A DNA stretch of 64,000 nt from Larus michahellis (Eukaryota > Chordata > Aves > Charadriiformes > Laridae): positions 26,990,071 through 27,054,070 of the forward strand of contig NC_133930.1 in the NCBI RefSeq assembly GCF_964199755.1. The letters run 5' to 3'. A program made the position numbers and the translations under genes. Positions 41,101 through 56,100 of the stretch are shown one piece after another. The notes under the pieces are model-generated. The model was not told where the DNA came from. It searched no databases and saw nothing but the letters and a program-made list of their open reading frames with translations. Each line of letters begins with the position of its first letter. Within the stretch, counting starts at the first letter, position 1.

Positions 41101-44100
41101 TGACTTGTTGATTCGCAACTACTTATACCTTTTACTTGGAATGTGATACTTCCTTTTGTTTGCTTATCAAAAAGATACACTATATATTTGTAATTATAAA
41201 GCTTCATATACATTTATTTAGCCTTTTAATTTTAAAATGATAGGTTAGAAGATGGGAAATGGAAATTTGAAAGGAAACTAGAATTCATCTAAAATGTACA
41301 GAGCCTAGCTTCTTAAATTCTCTATTTAATTGAAACCCACATAAATGTAAGGGTCACACTGAAAGTTTTAAATTACTGTCCTTTTCAGCTGATAGATCCA
41401 AAAACATAGTAAATGTAATTGGTACCTTTAACTGATTGTTTCCTCTCTAACTTTCCCCAGCTTGAAGAGGAAAATAATATTTCAATTTACAATTGATTTC
41501 TGAGGTTTGACCTCAATAGGGTGCTAAGCAGAATTACTACGATAGTATTAAGTGGGGGGGGGGGAAATAAAGACTGCTAGTGTCCTGGTTTAGTACTTTC
41601 TAACTGGTGGGTTTTTTTCAAAATGTTTCCTTAGTGGCTTTGATCAGTTTCAGCATTTGGCTGCTATTGTAACTTTTTTAATTAATTACTGAATTGTATG
41701 TTTAAGCTATAATAGAGATTGTTCACAATTTCACATTGAACTCTAATTTCATTCTGAAAACTGGTTTAATTAGGAGATTTAAAAAAAAATGTTGTTAATT
41801 GGCTTGCTTTGGTACATAATGTAGTGCCACGTGCCAGTTAGATTTGTTTATAACTTTTTAACAGGAAAGCTTTTGTATTATTTATATATATACATTCTCT
41901 GTGCCTATATAATTTAAAAAATGCATAATGTAAGGTGAGAATAATTATATCTAATCTAAAAAAATACTGGATAATCAAGCATCTTTTGACGATTGGCTTT
42001 ACAACTCCCAGATTGTAAAGAAATTGTAATGTTATGGAATGTGAAATGTGACTGTGGTCAGTAGCATCTTTGTCATGGCTATAAAAGTAGCTATATTTTT
42101 CTTTGCAGTAATAGTAATGCTTAGAAGTAGTATTGGGTGATTAATAGCTCACATTATGGTATCTGCCTATTATAGCATCCAATTCTGGCATGTATCAAAG
42201 TCTTTCTGTGTAACTATTGCAGTGCCTCTAGTTGTAATCACAATGAACATGAAACAAGAGAAAGATAAATTATAATCATGGTAGGAAAAACAGCTTGCTT
42301 TTGCAACTTTGAAGGAAATCCTCTTAGTTTTCACCATAATAAAAATAATAAAAAGCCTCTCAAAAATTTCCGAAAACCATTTCCACTCCTTCTTATATAT
42401 ACCTAGTTTTTAGAATGTAATTGTAATTTTATAAAAATTTGTCATCACTTTGTGACAGGATGAATATGAAGAGCTGCTTCGTTATGCTTTAGTGACTCCA
42501 AGGTTTGAACAGTGTGTCTCAAAGCGGTCAGAACCTGCTTCAGAACTGAGAGCAGGTGGCAGATTTTCAAGTGTAACAGATGATGCCATTCACCGCAAGA
42601 GTCCAGGTAGTATGGAGCGTATGCATTGTAGTAGTGTGCGGTAGTATGCGTTGAGCTTATAAGAACGATACAACTTTTTTGACTTAAATTTTGTAATAGC
42701 ATCTGTTTGAAATATATATGTAGCTCATATAGTACATTTGCGTTTTGCCCCGTAAGAAATTTAGGAAGGCATATTCACTGAAGAGTTCATTCTCTGACAT
42801 CTCTTTCAGATGGCAGTCAATGTACAGGCAGCTCTCTGTTTTGTGATGCAGATATTTAAAGTTGTTGGTATAATAGTGCAGAAAGGGATGGCCTTACTTA
42901 CAGTATACTTCATCAAAATTTGACAGGTCATAACTGGTTTTGCTCATACCTGTGCTCCCATGATAGATACATGAGTATTTAAAATATGAGTATTTGGAAG
43001 TAAGAGTTACTTTAAAAGGGTTTTGTTTAATGACTAGTCATGTCACTACATGAATGTCATTCTTGCTGTTTTAGTTCAACCACTCTATTCTAGTTTTAGT
43101 TTATTGCTTGGTTTTTAGGACTGCGTGTCCTAAATTAAACTTAGTGTCTTGTGATGCATTAGTAACACTGGTATTTATGGTTATATGTTGTTTGCTTTTG
43201 TCACTAGCATTTAGACTGATGCAGCTCTCTTAATTTTGCTTCAGAAGAAATAGTAAACAATCATACTAGCATTATTTCTTTACTAGGGAGTTTAACTTAA
43301 TCAGGAAGAACTTACTTTAAACTAACTTCTATTGTTTATCGTGCTATTTCATGATAAAAATATTTATCTACTGTTTTCTTTTCACTCCTGTTTTTCTGAC
43401 CCTTGAGGATGGGTTTATTTCTAGTATTTAGAGGATCATGGGGTGTAAAACGTGTAGATAATTTTACAACTAGAGACTAAGCAGCCTCAAAGTGCTGTGT
43501 AGATCTGGTGCTAATCATTGTCTTGGAGTAAATGCTGTTCATGGGTATTGTATGCAAGAACTCTTGGCCATGCTGATCAGAGCTAAATACTCTCTGCTAG
43601 CAGGAATTTACCAAGGTGATTGCAAAGGGCAATGCAGACTCTCAAAGTTGTTTATTTCACATTAGGAAAAGAATCATGAGTAAAAATAAATCTATCTTCT
43701 TAAATTGTGTGTTGATTTCACTGCAATATAAAGCAGTCTGAGTAAGCTGTCAGTTACCATTTAGCTAACTCATGTTAATACAATATAATAAAAAATTATC
43801 TAGAAATAGGTTCTTAAAATAGGGAATGCAACTAAAGTGAGGGAGGTAGTATTGGTTGTGCTCTATATCCTTCCACAATGAGTCTGTGCAGTGGAGTTTA
43901 GGTACCTTCAGACACCCAAGCCAATGTCTCTCTTTCCAGTATGCCACAAGGAGAAATGTTTTGTCATTTTTATCAACTAATGGAGAATCCTTAAGGACAT
44001 CACATCCATAACTTCTCCCCATATGGAATTAGTGTGGATGTTCTTCTGAATATCACACTGCCATAGGAAATGTAGAAGGCATGGTTTTGAGTTCATTGAA

Positions 44101-47100
44101 AGCATGAGAATGGAAGTTCAGAGAGAGAGAATATTCTGTAATGTAAATAGATCTGGAATTAGAATGTGAATAATGTTAGGAAAACTGCCAACAGAAGAGT
44201 TTCAAGTGCAGCTTTTGCATTTTGATTTTTATGTATTGAGGTTTATTAACTTGATCCAGTGTAGTTATGTCTTATGTGGGAATCGTACCAAGTTACATAA
44301 GAAATCAGATCAATAGAAGCTGCTGGTATTTTGTACTATGGCAATTACTCTAGAACAGTCAAACATTATAGAAAAAATTCTCCTATGGTAAGAGGTGTTC
44401 TCTAACTCCTAAAATGAGAGCAGTTTCTTGAGGTTAAAAAGCTATGATAGAAAATGTGTTGATTGAAGGAATAAAACATCCTCATCTTTTATACCAGGTT
44501 GAGGTACCAAAAATTGCAGTCTAATAGATTCAACTAAAAGTAACGTTTAAACTATCTGTGATTTCCATAGCTAAAGAACATTTTCTGGCTATTGACTCTG
44601 TCAAGAGTCCAATACTTTGTGACCAGGTTCCTTTAGATACTGCACACAGTCTTCTAGTACCAGTTTACTTGTCTGAAGAGATTTGCTGTTACATGGGGCC
44701 TTGGTTTAACAGAGTGATACAGCAATATACTGAAATCGCAGTGCAAGCACATGTCACAGTCTGTTTGGATCTCAATGTAGGGGTCAGCATACTCTCTAAA
44801 TTAAATTTTATTTTCTGAGCTCAATAGGAAAGAAAACAAGCACATCAAACAATGGCTCGATCCCCTGTGTACACACTAGTCTAACATGTTAACTAACTAA
44901 TTCATCCCTTAATTCATGAGGTTTCTGACTCAAAAGTTCTCCAACTCATAAGTTGCAACCTGTAGCTCACACCTCTAAGCAAAATAGCTGCCTAACTGAT
45001 GGAAAGAGTGCTCATCCTTCCTCCTCCATCACAGTGCAGGACTCCCCTGTATCACACCGGGAAGCATGAAAGCCTCAGCAGTCTGGCTGCTGTTGGATAC
45101 GTTTCAAAAGCTTTTTGGGTAAGATAATGTATTTATATCTTGAGCTTGGAAGTTTGGACTATACTATTTCTATAAACTAGTGGATTATGAAGGAACTACC
45201 AGCCAATCAATGTGCAAGGATTATGACTGCAGGAGGCAGCAAACTGCAGGTGATAATGGCTGCGTAATGACCTGTAGCCCTTCTGTTTATCATGTCGTGC
45301 CTACATGCTGTTCTTGCATTGACCTAATGGCACAGCTCCCAGGATATAACAGGCCTTAGCACAAGCTGTGTGTTAACCAAAATCTGAGCAGGACTTGAGT
45401 GAACAGTCACAGCATAGTGGAGTAATTGTAATAGATAGTTAGATCACAAAAAAAGTGTGATTCCTGTTACTGGTCTTTATACACTAACCAGCATGACACA
45501 GGGCGTCCCCAGTTGCTGGGAAGGACTATGTGGGTTAAAGCCATCTCAATCCCGTTGCTCTGCTCAAAGTTCATTTTGCTGGTTGCTCTCAGTTTTTATA
45601 CTGTGTTGGGTTGAGCGAACACGTCTTCCTTTGTGCTTGTCTGTCTAGCACAAGAATGCATTCACACTTCTACATTCACTAAGGCCATTTACACAACCTG
45701 TTGATCCACTCAACTGGTACAGCCATTTCGTAAAAACAGAGGCCACCCTCTGCCCTTCCCTGTGTTGAGGTAAGTTCAGCTTTCTTTACAACAGCTGTGG
45801 ACACTCCCTGTATTCTTCCCTAAGCTTCATGACCATAGTGCTCATCTTCATCCATTGTAGCCAGCTGTTGATCAGTCACACCAGCAGATTGCCAGGATTC
45901 AACCACACTTGTAAAACTCTTTAATTGTAAAGCAGTTCAGATCAGCTGGGGGGCGCATTTCTCAGCCTGAGTAGTTGTAGGACAGTACAACTGGACAAAA
46001 AGGACAGTAGAAAATTTCAAACCCAGCTACGTGGAATTCTATTATGGAGCAAATTCCGGTTCAGGTCTTGTCCCCAGTGCTCTCTCTGCTTAAGAGTTTT
46101 GTCTCCCAGTTTGAGTGGAACGTTGTTTTGTAAGGGAATATTTGTGATACGTGATACTGCTGTTCATAAGAAAGAAGATCAGAATCAAAACACGAGACTT
46201 GAGCCTTTTTTTTTGGTAGATGACTCCAAACTATTTTCGATCATAGAATCATAGAATTGTTAGGGTTGGAAGGGACCTTTAAGATCATCTAGTTCCAACC
46301 CCCTTGCCATGGGCAGAGACACCTCCCACTAGATCAGGTTGCTCAGAGCCCCGTCCAGCCTGGCCTTAAAAACTTCCAGGGATGGGGCTTACATCACCTC
46401 CCTGGGCAACCCGTTCCAGTGTCTCACCACCCTCATGGTGAAGAACTTCTTCTTAACGCCCAGTCTGAATCATCCCCTCTTTAGTTTTAATCCATTCCCT
46501 CTACTTCTACCATTACCCAACATCCTAAAAAGTCCCTCACCAGCTTTCTTGTAGGCCCCCTTAAGATACTGGTAGGCCACTATAAGGTCTCCTCAGAGCC
46601 TTCTTTTCTCCAGACTGAACAACCCCAACTCTCGCAGCCTGTCCTCACAGGAGAGATGCTCCAGCCCTCTGATCATCCTCGTGGCCCTTCTCTGGACACG
46701 TTCCAGCACGTCCATATCTCTCTTGTAGGAGGGGCTCCAGAATTAGACGCAGTACTCCAGGTGGAGTCTCACAAGAGTGGAGTAGAGGGAGAGAATCACC
46801 TCCCTCGACCTGCTGGCCACGCTTCTCCTGATGCAGCCCAGGATGTGATTGGCTTTCTGGGCTGCTAGTGCACGCTGACAGCTCATGTTGAGCCTCTCGT
46901 CTACCAGCACCCCCAAGTCCTTTTCTTCAGGGTTGCTCTCAAGCCAGTCACTGCCCAGCCTGTATCGGTGCTTGGGATTGCCCTGACCCAGCTGGAGCAC
47001 CTTGCACTTGGTCTTGTTGAACTTCATGAGTTTGGCATGGGCGCACCTCTCCAGCCTGTCCAGGTACCTCTGGATGGCATCCTTCCCTCCAGTGTGTCAG

Positions 47101-50100
47101 CCGCCCCACACAGCTTGGTGTCATCGGCAAACTGGCTGAGGGTGCACCCTATGCCACTGTCCATGTCGCTGATGAAGGTGTTGAACAACACCGGTCCCAG
47201 TACTGATCCTTGAGGGACTCATATTTGTCTGAAGAGAAGATCTTAGCCAGCATTGTCTGCTGCCTCTCTTTAACTCTGAGAGAGGGGTCATGCTCTTACT
47301 TTTTTTTTTTCTTTTCCTGGGCCAAACATGTATCTTATGAACTCTTTGTTCCTTTTTACTGCCTAAACGTGTGCAATAGAAGTGAGAGGACAAATTTCCA
47401 TTCCCTTGATTGCTTCTCTTGAAATATTTGAATAATTATCTTTTAATATGCTTGATATTACCAAATAAGAATAGTCATTTGCAAGCTGTAGTTAATTGTC
47501 ATGGGACAGGGGAAAGAAATGCTCTTATTCTTGATGGTGATCACAATTTTGCATTGCAGTTTCATGTATTACTCATTACAAGGAGCTACGTATTCCCCTC
47601 AGTTATAGACATATTTATTATCTTTGCAAAGGGAAGGACCTTGCAAAATACAATTTGTCTTTTTTTTTTCATTTTGAAAATGAAAAATAAATGTTTAAAA
47701 ACTGTAAAGAAGGTGCTTTTGATCTTCCCAAGGACCGAGGCAAGAGGAGTATTTACAAGGCACCATCATGCTTCTATTAACTACACAGTATAAATAAACT
47801 TCTGGTGCTCTGCAGCTTTATCAAAACATAGGTTTGCTGTTCAAAGTGTCACTATGTCCTGTCAGTCTAGGAAAGAGATATCTTATATCTCCTTTAGACA
47901 GAGCTTGAAACAATCTAGTTGTAAAAAGAAGATTATTTGGACTTTCAAAAAAGGACCTGACCAAAGTCTGTCCAGCTGCTCTGTATGACCTCTAGTACTG
48001 ATCAAGAATGATTGCATATTTGAGTGGTGTTTGCCACAGTATTAATGGCCTCAGAATACCCTTTCTTTTCCCCTTATAGTAATAACAAGACTTTGCATGA
48101 ACAGTGAGAAAGTAGTTCAGTTCAGGTTCAGTACTATACCTCTGATACTGATCAGATAGGATAGATTAGCAGGTTGTTTCTGAAGGACAGTTAATTTTTT
48201 TGTTTAGCTCCATTCTTTTGGTGTCACTACATGCTCATACGAAAAATCAGGCTTTTTGACATTTGTTCTTTCCCTCTCTGGCTCTAATGCTGTTGCTGTG
48301 TTAAAATAACAAAATTATTAGGGTTGTGTTCTCTAACTTGGTAAAACAAAATACATCTCTGCTAGGTATGAAGTTAATACCTAAAAGTTTGCTCTTGGGC
48401 AGACCTTTTCAAGCTTGCAGTGTTTTTTCCTCTTTCTGCACATGATGTTGGTGTTGAGACGAACAGTTTACAATGCCACGTGATGCCTTCTGAAATGAAG
48501 TTCGCTTCATGGATTATTCTTTGGTCTGACATTTTGACTTTCTTCTCAGGTTTTTGAAACTGAAGTGGATGTTCCTACTGTGACAGTAGAAGTCTAATGA
48601 CTGGTAATCTGTATTTGTTGCAGTAAATTTAGTGATACATAATACCTTCTGCTAAAAGCTTCCAGTCAAGTAAGAAAAATAATTGGAATAAAACATGCTG
48701 TACTATTCAATTCAATGTCCAAATGCTTTTAAACTTTGAAACCTAGAACTTAATTTCCTGTTCTTGTTGCCAGTTTAGTTGATTAAATTTGAAAATGACT
48801 AAGACTGGAGCAGTGAATTAATTGTAGAAAAGATGTGTAATGATGACTCATATGCAAACAGTGGGAACATTGCTTCTCTTCAGGCTACTAGTCCTCAGTA
48901 TTGATCCATTAAATTTCTGAGAAGATTTTAAAAGAAACAAACATACATTTTAGCAAATTGTTACGCTCAGCTTGGGCTACTGATAGCAGATCACATGTGA
49001 GAACAGTTTGTCAGAGCTTATTTACTTCATAAAAGCAGAGAAGTCAGATACTAGACAAACACAGTAAAAATACCACACAGTAGTATTGGGATAACAGACA
49101 TCTGGAAAAACAGCTAATTTCATTACCTCTACTATAAACAAGAACACAGTCTGGAGATTTGTTGGAATAAATGCATGTGGGGATTAATGGAAGTACGTTT
49201 TTGTGGTTTATCATATCCAAATGGTTCCATGTCGTTGGTACCTTAGTGCACTGTAACTGATCATGTAATGCAGTGGAAGGAATAGAAGTGACAGAAGGAG
49301 AGCATTAGTTCTAAGACTGAAATGAATATGTATACAACTAGAAAATTACGGCAATACTGGAAGGCCAAGATATATTACATAAGAGGATGATAAAAACATG
49401 TAATAGGTATGCTCAGTGGATCCAGTGAAGGATACATCGTATGGTAAATGAGAAAAATGGAAGTTGAGTTAGGAAAATCTGTACATAGGGAGGATTAAGG
49501 GGAAGTGAGTGATGAACTTCTAATGCTACCATCTCGGACTATGGCCCTTGTCAGGACTATGGCCCAGTCTGTTTTAATATCTTGGTTTTATTGGTTACAT
49601 TTTATTCTGGTTTTTTTCTTTCCAAATATCTTGCAAACTATGCTGTATAAATTGGATATCTTTGTAATCCAAGGAAATAATAAAAGTTTAAAAATAAAAA
49701 CAAACTACACGTTTTTGCAGCAACATCACAACTGAAGGAAGAACACAGTGACATGCAGGAATGGGAAGAAGTGGTAAAGGACAGAACTGGGAATACTTGA
49801 CAATAGTAACACTGCCAAATATTGTATATTGTGAAAGTCCAGCCAAATTCTTCATCACTGAAATTAGTAATATTTGAAGTAGTCTCGGTCATCTGTCATA
49901 TTTTTTGGAGATCTTTACAAGCAACAAATATTCAAATTCAGCCATTAGCTAAGCAATACTTCTCTCATTGGCAGGAAAAACAATGACAAAAAGTTAGAGC
50001 CTGATCTTAATATACTGGTGTGATTGGGAATAATCTGTTTATGGCCCTCTGCTTATGTAATGGGGTAGGGCATTTGGGCTAGAGAAACAGTGTGTTAGAT

Positions 50101-53100
50101 GGGGCTTCTTTAGACCAACCTGATTTTAATTTTGTGATGTATAGTTGTATATAACTTTAGGAGAAACACCAAAGAGCCGTTGTAACTGCCTCTACATCAC
50201 AGCTCTTCCTTATTTCCTTGTTTTGGAGCATGACTGTAGTAGTTGTAATTCAGCCTACTTGACTGGGGGGAAGTGTTAGCCAGACAGCTCTTCTCACTTC
50301 CTTTGGACAGGAGACCTAAGAGTGACAGTAACTATAAAAGACTGTCAACCATCAGGCTCAGCCTTGAATAAATTAGAAACATACATTTCCGGTGTCCAAT
50401 GAAAATACTGCTTTGTGACAAACAGTTAAGTTTATCTCTGCATGCTTGTGCCAAAAAACAGTACCCATCCACTATGAAACCAATTGTACAGACAGTATTT
50501 GTTCTTAGAACTTAAGACCAAAATGTTGGTTTCCTCTCTCCATTTGTGAAAGGAGGAGACTATTCTTTTGAAGTTGTCCTGATTGTTATTAATACAAGGA
50601 ATCTGCTAATCCCTCTCCTTTCCAAATTTTTTTATTCAGCTGTCAACTCCAGTAACAAATTTTCTGTAAGGAGCAACTAAATATGAAACAATATTTAATT
50701 TCCTCTGTTTACATAAATATGAACGTCTTTATTCTTAGCTGTTTTTTTTCTTCCTGTCAGTGGGAACTCAAACACATGCCTATTCGCTTCTGTGCATGAA
50801 TTAATTTTTACTGCAGTGGTAGTTAGCCACAGCACCTGAAAGTGAGGCCTTATTGTGTACGGCATTATATAAATTCATAGTAGATTTTTTTTCCCAAGAG
50901 TTTAATTATATGAGCAAATTAAAGACTGCAAATAAAATGGATGCAGGTACATAATAATGTTGAAATATACCCACAGGTTGCATTGTGAATGCAGAAAGGA
51001 AGGCCTCTGGCCTCAGGAGTTTACAGTGGCTTGAGGAAAATGGCAAGTTTTTAGATTTTTTACCTGGGCTGTTAATTGACAAGAAGTCTTTACTGAGAGA
51101 GATGCTTTTTGTTTCTGGCAATGCTGGTTTTTTGGTACTTGCTGTGGTCATCCTCTTTAATGTAAAAAATTGTTTTCTTTAAGGGAACGTCAGTTTTGAT
51201 TTGACTAATGTTACAATAGGACTATTGGTTTAAATATCTAAGTATCTTGGAAGCATATATTTGAATTGGGTTGTTTGTTTTACAGGGGGAAAGGAAGTTT
51301 CTGATGCCATAAATATTTCGGGCCTTGAGGGGTTTTTTAATGCTTGGTTTCTGGCTTCCTTCCAGAATGCAGACCAGTTAGCCTTTCCAGAGTATCAGTC
51401 CTTATTCTCTGTTTCTTTTTTAGTTTTAATATCAGTGAAGGAGCCTTCTGAGGCCAATATGGAACAACTTTGCCCTGCTTTTTCAGAAGAGACTCCTTCA
51501 CAAGGGTCCACACGTGGTCCAAGAGAAATCAACGAAGGCACGGTGACTGAATTAACCTTGCCCGATGAAAAAGTAACTCAAATAGAAAACATACTTGATC
51601 TCTGGAGTGGAAGTCTTAAGGTATTTATTTTGTATGGACTCCTTAAAAATCATATACAGATGTCAGTGTGCTGTAGAATAAGTGAGAATGCAGGAAAAGT
51701 TGCAGTGTGGATGCACTGGGAAATGGTGGTTTTCCTTTTGATTGTTGTTGCGTATTGCACATAAGCACTAGAGTATCTTGTTTCAGGCACTTTGGAATAA
51801 CTTTCTCTGTTACAGATGTTCAGTTATTATCATTCAATAGTTCATTATGTCTGGTAGCATTTATAGATATAAACAGAATGTGTAATGAAGGCATCACTGT
51901 AAATATTCATGTCTCTTTAATTGCTAAGTGTTTTAAGATAAAATTATTCCCTCCTCTGTAATCTTTTAACTAATTGCACTACTGTCATACCTTTAACTTT
52001 TCAGACAAATGTTCTGACTGAATTAAGAAAGTGGAAGCTTAGCTTGATCGAACATCACAAGCTTCAAATGAGACAAGAAAAAGAGAAACACGCTGCACAT
52101 GTGAAACAATTGAGCAACGAGATGGAAAACCTGAAGGAGTTACTACATACTTATGAAATCTCTATTGGCAGGAAAGATGAGGTAGTAATTCAATTTCATA
52201 ATTCAACAGTTCCTTTCTTTTTAAAAATATTCACACTGAGGTTTTGGGTCCATCTCTTTGAACAAAACTATTCTTGCAGCAGGTGACATAGAGAAGTAAA
52301 TAATATATTTGGACTGTATGGGAGAAAAAGAATCATTGTTTCTAATAATGTTATCCATAATAACAATGGAAACTTAACATGTTATGTATACATATTTTGC
52401 ATTGTTTGCTTCTTAAATCTAGGGTCTGTGTTTGCTCGTTACTTATTTCATGAAGATCATACTGTCTTAGATGGTTCTTTTAGCTCTTACACTTTAAAAG
52501 CCTTTAATTTTTCAATGATTGGATTGGGTTTCTTGAATTTTAAATGGACAGCAGTCTCCTAAATGTTAGAGTCTCTACTCCTAAATGTTAGAGTCTCTAT
52601 TTTAGGATTCTTAGGAATCGTACATTTGTACAAATTCTTAGGATTATATATTTGGGGTCTCTGAGTTAAGCTTTTCTGCTATCAACAATATCAACAACTT
52701 CAAAATTAACAAGAATTGTGGAAATGGATATAAAACTTTGGCAGCCCTGCAATCACATAACATAATTGAATCCTCTTATTGCTGTTCTGAATTTTTAACC
52801 TTGTACTTGAGAACACTTATTTTTGAGTTTGGGTTTTTAATTCCTATTTACCATTGCTTTATTTTTTAAAAAACATCCGTTGAAGGAGTTAAAATATGGA
52901 GGAAGATGATATTCTATGTCCATTTGGGAAACTGCATAATCTTCAGACCAAGCAAATATAAATGGATTAGTATAATATCATTTAACATATATGCAGAGCC
53001 ATAGTTTTTTCAGTGTATACCATTCAAACGTATCTAATTCTGTTGGGTATCACTGTATGTCACTCCTGTTTAATGAGCCATAATTCTGGATGATAATTTG

Positions 53101-56100
53101 AAGCAGTATTTTTTTCTGCTATCAAAGAAATTATTTCTTCAGCCAATTTTATAGGTTTTTTTCTAAAAAAAATAAATAATAATTTTCAATAGAAATTTGT
53201 TATTGCCACAACATTAACAGTAGGTGGCAGTGCTTCCACATATCACAGCATATTTATCAAAACTGCTATATTCTGACATGGGCATAATCCAAAGTCCATC
53301 AGCCTCACAAATATTATGAATACTGTGGATTCTTGTTTTCACATTGTAAATCTCACAGATGCTTTTTAGTGGCAAAAATATACTAATTAACAAACATGAA
53401 TTTAGGCTAAGACTTCCAGCATGTATCAACAGGTATGCAGCATTAATAGTTGATGTTTTATGTTAGTATATGACACTTTTTCAACAAAAGTAATTAATTT
53501 ATTCATTTTCTTTGCTTTCTATTTTCTTATTGATTTGTTGATAATTTATGCCAATTTACTTCTAATTTTAGATAAATCATTGTTATATAGCTGGGACTAT
53601 TCAGTTCTTGTGAAACTGCGAAAAGTTAAAATTAGTCATATTTAAGCAGAGAAAAGTAGCTTATACTACATTCGTTAACATACCGTATTATGAAGAACTC
53701 ATTCTTAAAAATCGAGGGATGGATCAGCTTTAAATTACTTTAAATGTATCCAATTGACCTTTATTTGTTTCTGACTTTGATATTTTGAACACCTTAAAGA
53801 AACCAAACTTTTGCCTAGTAATGTTTCATTAAGCATTCTGAAGACTGACTGAAAGAGTTTGTATGAAATTCTGTACTGAAACGAAATACGATTTTTTTAC
53901 TATTTGCTAGATGACTTTGTTGATTTAAGGGTAAACTTTATTTTAAGTATAATTCATTTCATTTGTATATGTTCAATAATTATTGCATGTGACTTTTGCA
54001 ATGTAACATATTAAGATATGTTTGCCTACAACATCTTAGAATATTGTTTCTCACAATCTTTATGCAGTAATTAAGTTTACATTAATGCAAGGAGTCCCAA
54101 GATTGGTCACTATTGCCCATTGGAGCTGCTTAGGTGCGACTGGAGGCAGAATCACGCTTAAGTAGTTAGGCAAAAAGATAGAGAAATACTCAGTGATTTG
54201 ATGTACCCAATTTGCATCATGTCTAATTTTTAATCAGGGAACCTCAGCTGTTTCTGTATTAAAACATATTTAGAGATTGGTGGTAAGAGTCCCTAACTGC
54301 ATTCTCTGTCCAGTAGGCCATCTTGCCTCTCAAATGTTTTGATTGCTATAGGCCTATATGATATCTTTAATGAGAACTTTTAAATGAATAACAATTCTTA
54401 ATCAGATTTTTTTTAGTTCTTAGCAACTCCTTAGCTTGTTTACTCTGTTCAGACAATTGAATAAGCTTTCTGCAGATAAATCGTTTCTTTACACTTCATT
54501 TAATTAGTAATGCACTAAAACAAACTTTTAATGTAAACATTCCTGATTTATCAAAATCGTCTTTGAAATAAGTGATTCTTCTGACCTTATGGTACAGTAA
54601 CATTTAATTATAAGGAAGTAGCACAGAAGACTGCAGAGGCAGGATGAAATCATTCAGTTGAACTTTTCCTAAAACTACACAATGGAAGTGTTTGTACTGC
54701 AGTCTGAGCATTGAAGCAACAGGAATTTTACTTCTGCTTTAAACTCTGATTATTGTTTTCTGCTTGATTAGTGTAAGGGGAAGATTCCGTAGAAAGCATC
54801 TGTTAAAAGCAAATGCTTTGAGTGAAAAATAACTGATGTATAAAGTACATTCTATTTGACCTTACAAAGATCATAATTATTGAAATAATGTTCATAAATA
54901 TTTTTGCAGGTGATTACTAATTTGACACAAGCATTAGAGAGGCAAAAGGAGAGAATAGAGTTGATGAGAAACTTTACACTGTGGCGGATTCAGCACGTTC
55001 AAGCCAAACAAGAAGTATGTGCGCAAAATAAAAATGCCATGAAAATGAAGCCTCTGAACTCAAAAGGGTCAGAGTTGCTGTAGTTCCTTAAAGAAATGAG
55101 AGTGTTTCTCTTTTTCTGTGTTTGACAGTGTCAGATAACAGTTTGAAAACATTAATTCTAAAAAGAATGCTGCTGTTGGAATACTCTCTGGAATGGAGAA
55201 GAAAGTCAAACCTATTCTTGTCTTATATTGCTGCAATTACTGTGATCAGCTCACAGCAAATCACCACTGTTGACAGTATCTGCATTTTGTGCCAATGAAA
55301 TCTCTATCTAAATTTCAAACACATTACGTTGTGATGTGACACAGTATCACATTTTGGGGGGAAGCCATTTCCACAACTAGAACTTCAGCTGCCCTTTTTC
55401 TCACGTTACCAAATCTTGAAGTAGCTAAGTGCTAGTCGCACACAACATGCTGGGTATTGCGTCAGGCATGTAACAGTAAACAGTCTTCACAGTAAAAGTG
55501 AAGCATGACAAGAAGGATCCCATGTCAAGACTGCAAACCTTTCCCATTCAAGGCTGTTAAAAAGGAGAAGCTGTATGTGGGACCTTTGTTCATTAGTACA
55601 GATTCCTGTCTACACTCAAGTTCATTGACGCTATCCAAAACTGCTGAATTGCAGAGAGGGGTAGTCTTTTCTCTTTTCCTTCCCTCCCATCTTAGAATTT
55701 GCTAATAATTTACTAATTTACTAATTCATTTCTTAAAAAATAATTTAATGCTGTAATACCTTATGTGATGACTATTTTGAAATAGAGTAGACTAATAGAA
55801 TTGTCTTAAAGGACTTTTTAAAGCATCCTGAAGACTAAATTTATTTAAAAGATAGGTGGGTTTTATGCTAATCATCTGCAATCTTTATGACTGCAGGTTT
55901 TATATGCTTCCTACGGTGAATAAAAACATGCCACATACCCACTAAATGGCTTCACACATGCATGGTTACACCATATACGTGAAGTGGTTGCTTAAGTGTC
56001 ATTAAGCTAAGAGTAAAAACACTGTTTTGTGTTTTTACTCTTTACACTGTTTGTGTAACCTAGGAGTTTGTCAGTGTGGTTTTTCATACTGGGGACAGTA

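Larger units (their letters stand above)
38123..42458 (+). other. POC5: POC5 intron 2
   Basis: An AT-rich intron containing an old CR1 fragment (39288-39645) and an 11-G run (41554-41564). No additional exon is supported. Confidence 0.8.

Noticed and set aside
47410..47793. 127-codon + frame next to CR1 copy C
   Set aside because: Intronic, no family resemblance, no splice sites in a compatible phase with the POC5 exons.
51331..51397. Possible donors that would make 51286 a separate small exon
   Set aside because: All nearby GT sites leave phase 2, which does not fit the phase 1 acceptor at 51423, and none is a good donor.
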